A stretch of DNA of 64,000 nucleotides from the NCBI RefSeq assembly GCF_001439805.1, contig NZ_JYLK01000014.1, positions 62,001-126,000 on the forward strand, written 5' to 3'. Source of the DNA: Pseudomonas trivialis. Lineage in GTDB: Bacteria > Pseudomonadota > Gammaproteobacteria > Pseudomonadales > Pseudomonadaceae. Position 1 is the first letter of the stretch, and each line of letters opens with the position of its first letter. A model generated the notes under the pieces. It was not told where the DNA came from. It did not search any database and was given only the letters and a program-made list of their open reading frames with translations. The position numbers and the translations under genes are program-made. Below are positions 63,536 through 64,000 of this stretch, one piece after another.

Positions 63536-64000
63536 AGATTCTCAACGGCTTGAGCCGCCAGATCATTGTGTCGATGTCGGCCGTGGTGCTGTGCGTCATC
63601 GCCCTCGCCGTGGTCGGCTCCTACGTGTTCTATTCGCTGTTGTGGGCCTATTGGCCGCTGTCCGAAGAAGACGTGGACACGTGGATGCCGTCCAATATCG
63701 AGTGGGCCTGGATGGGGCTGATCACGCTGGTCAGCCTGGCCGTGGGCGCGGTGGTGACGTTGAAGTTATCGCGCCGGATTCTGATGCCCTTGAACTCGGT
63801 CGCCGAGAGCCTGCGCAAACTGGCCGACGGTGACCTGGAAGCCCAAGCCGTGGCGGGTGAACACCCCATCGGCGAGGCGGCGATTCTGGTGGATGACTTC
63901 AACAGCATGGCTCAGCGCCTTAAACGCATGGCCCAGGAGCAGGCGTTCTGGAACGCGGCGATTGCCCACGAACTGCGCACGCCCCTGACAATTCTGCGCG
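63532..64000 (+). CDS. sensor histidine kinase, 3' end beyond the window
   Basis: Starts with GTG at 63532, overlapping the response-regulator stop (GTGA). The visible 156 residues begin VKILNGLSRQIIVSM, have one span at about 10-37, a short periplasmic loop (about 38-57), a second span (about 58-80), a HAMP segment (about 80-135, LMPLNSVAESLRKLADGDL) and the start of HisKA with the phospho-acceptor H in IAHELRTPLTIL. The frame is open to the window end. Layout fits AdeS/BaeS-like envelope sensors; signal unknown. Confidence 0.9.
   Translation, partial: MKILNGLSRQIIVSMSAVVLCVIALAVVGSYVFYSLLWAYWPLSEEDVDTWMPSNIEWAWMGLITLVSLAVGAVVTLKLSRRILMPLNSVAESLRKLADGDLEAQAVAGEHPIGEAAILVDDFNSMAQRLKRMAQEQAFWNAAIAHELRTPLTILR

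Overview
The window is about 64 kb of GC-rich gamma-proteobacterial chromosome that looks like a Pseudomonas of the fluorescens group. The basis is gene content and order: nfuA/metH/cysI with its DUF934 partner; the mltD-gloB-yafS-like-rnhA-dnaQ block shared with enterics; an Npp-type (YejABEF-like) peptide transporter with two binding proteins next to mltD; an HSI-II-type type VI secretion locus; and REP/REPIN palindromes built on GTGGGAGGGGGCTTGCTCCC. The species was not tested by any search.

Layout. 1-1.1 kb: the end of a cobalamin gene (cobE) and cobM. 1.2-9.4 kb: nfuA, metH, an orphan sugar-type periplasmic binding protein, a 37-codon membrane peptide, and cysI overlapping a DUF934 gene. 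9.4-16.3 kb: a REPIN, a MerR regulator divergent from an old-yellow-enzyme oxidoreductase with a palindromic 19-bp-spacer promoter, poxB, an FMN reductase, two small conserved proteins, a LysR regulator and a GNAT resembling streptothricin acetyltransferases. 16.5-20.9 kb: dnaQ, rnhA, a YafS-like methyltransferase, gloB, mltD. 21.1-28.5 kb: nppA1A2BCD-type ABC transporter. 28.6-29.3 kb: two small proteins.

29.3-50.0 kb: a complete type VI secretion core. Sixteen minus-strand genes run from tssA (49.0 kb) down to a Ser/Thr kinase (29.3 kb): tssA, B, C, E, F, G, clpV/tssH, a sigma-54 activator, a tiny lipoprotein, fha/tagH, tssJ, K, L, M, a PP2C phosphatase and the kinase. hcp is divergent on the plus strand. 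The 466-bp control region between tssA and hcp carries a -24/-12 promoter and TTGCGCA palindromes that may be the activator's binding sites. No vgrG, PAAR or effector gene is adjacent.

50.1-64 kb: aldo/keto reductase, DUF1543 protein, a TPM-domain membrane protein, an RsbQ-like hydrolase overlapping a PAS histidine kinase whose PAS region resembles RsbP, a TonB-dependent receptor with a small upstream gene, a lipoprotein, a periplasmic molybdenum hydroxylase (2Fe-2S subunit, Tat-exported Mo subunit, tri-haem cytochrome c), and an OmpR-type response regulator with its sensor kinase cut off by the window end. I saw no rRNA or tRNA gene, CRISPR array, insertion sequence or prophage. The most unusual item is the RsbQ/PAS-kinase pair, where an RsbQ-RsbP-like sensing module appears joined to a histidine-kinase output instead of a phosphatase.
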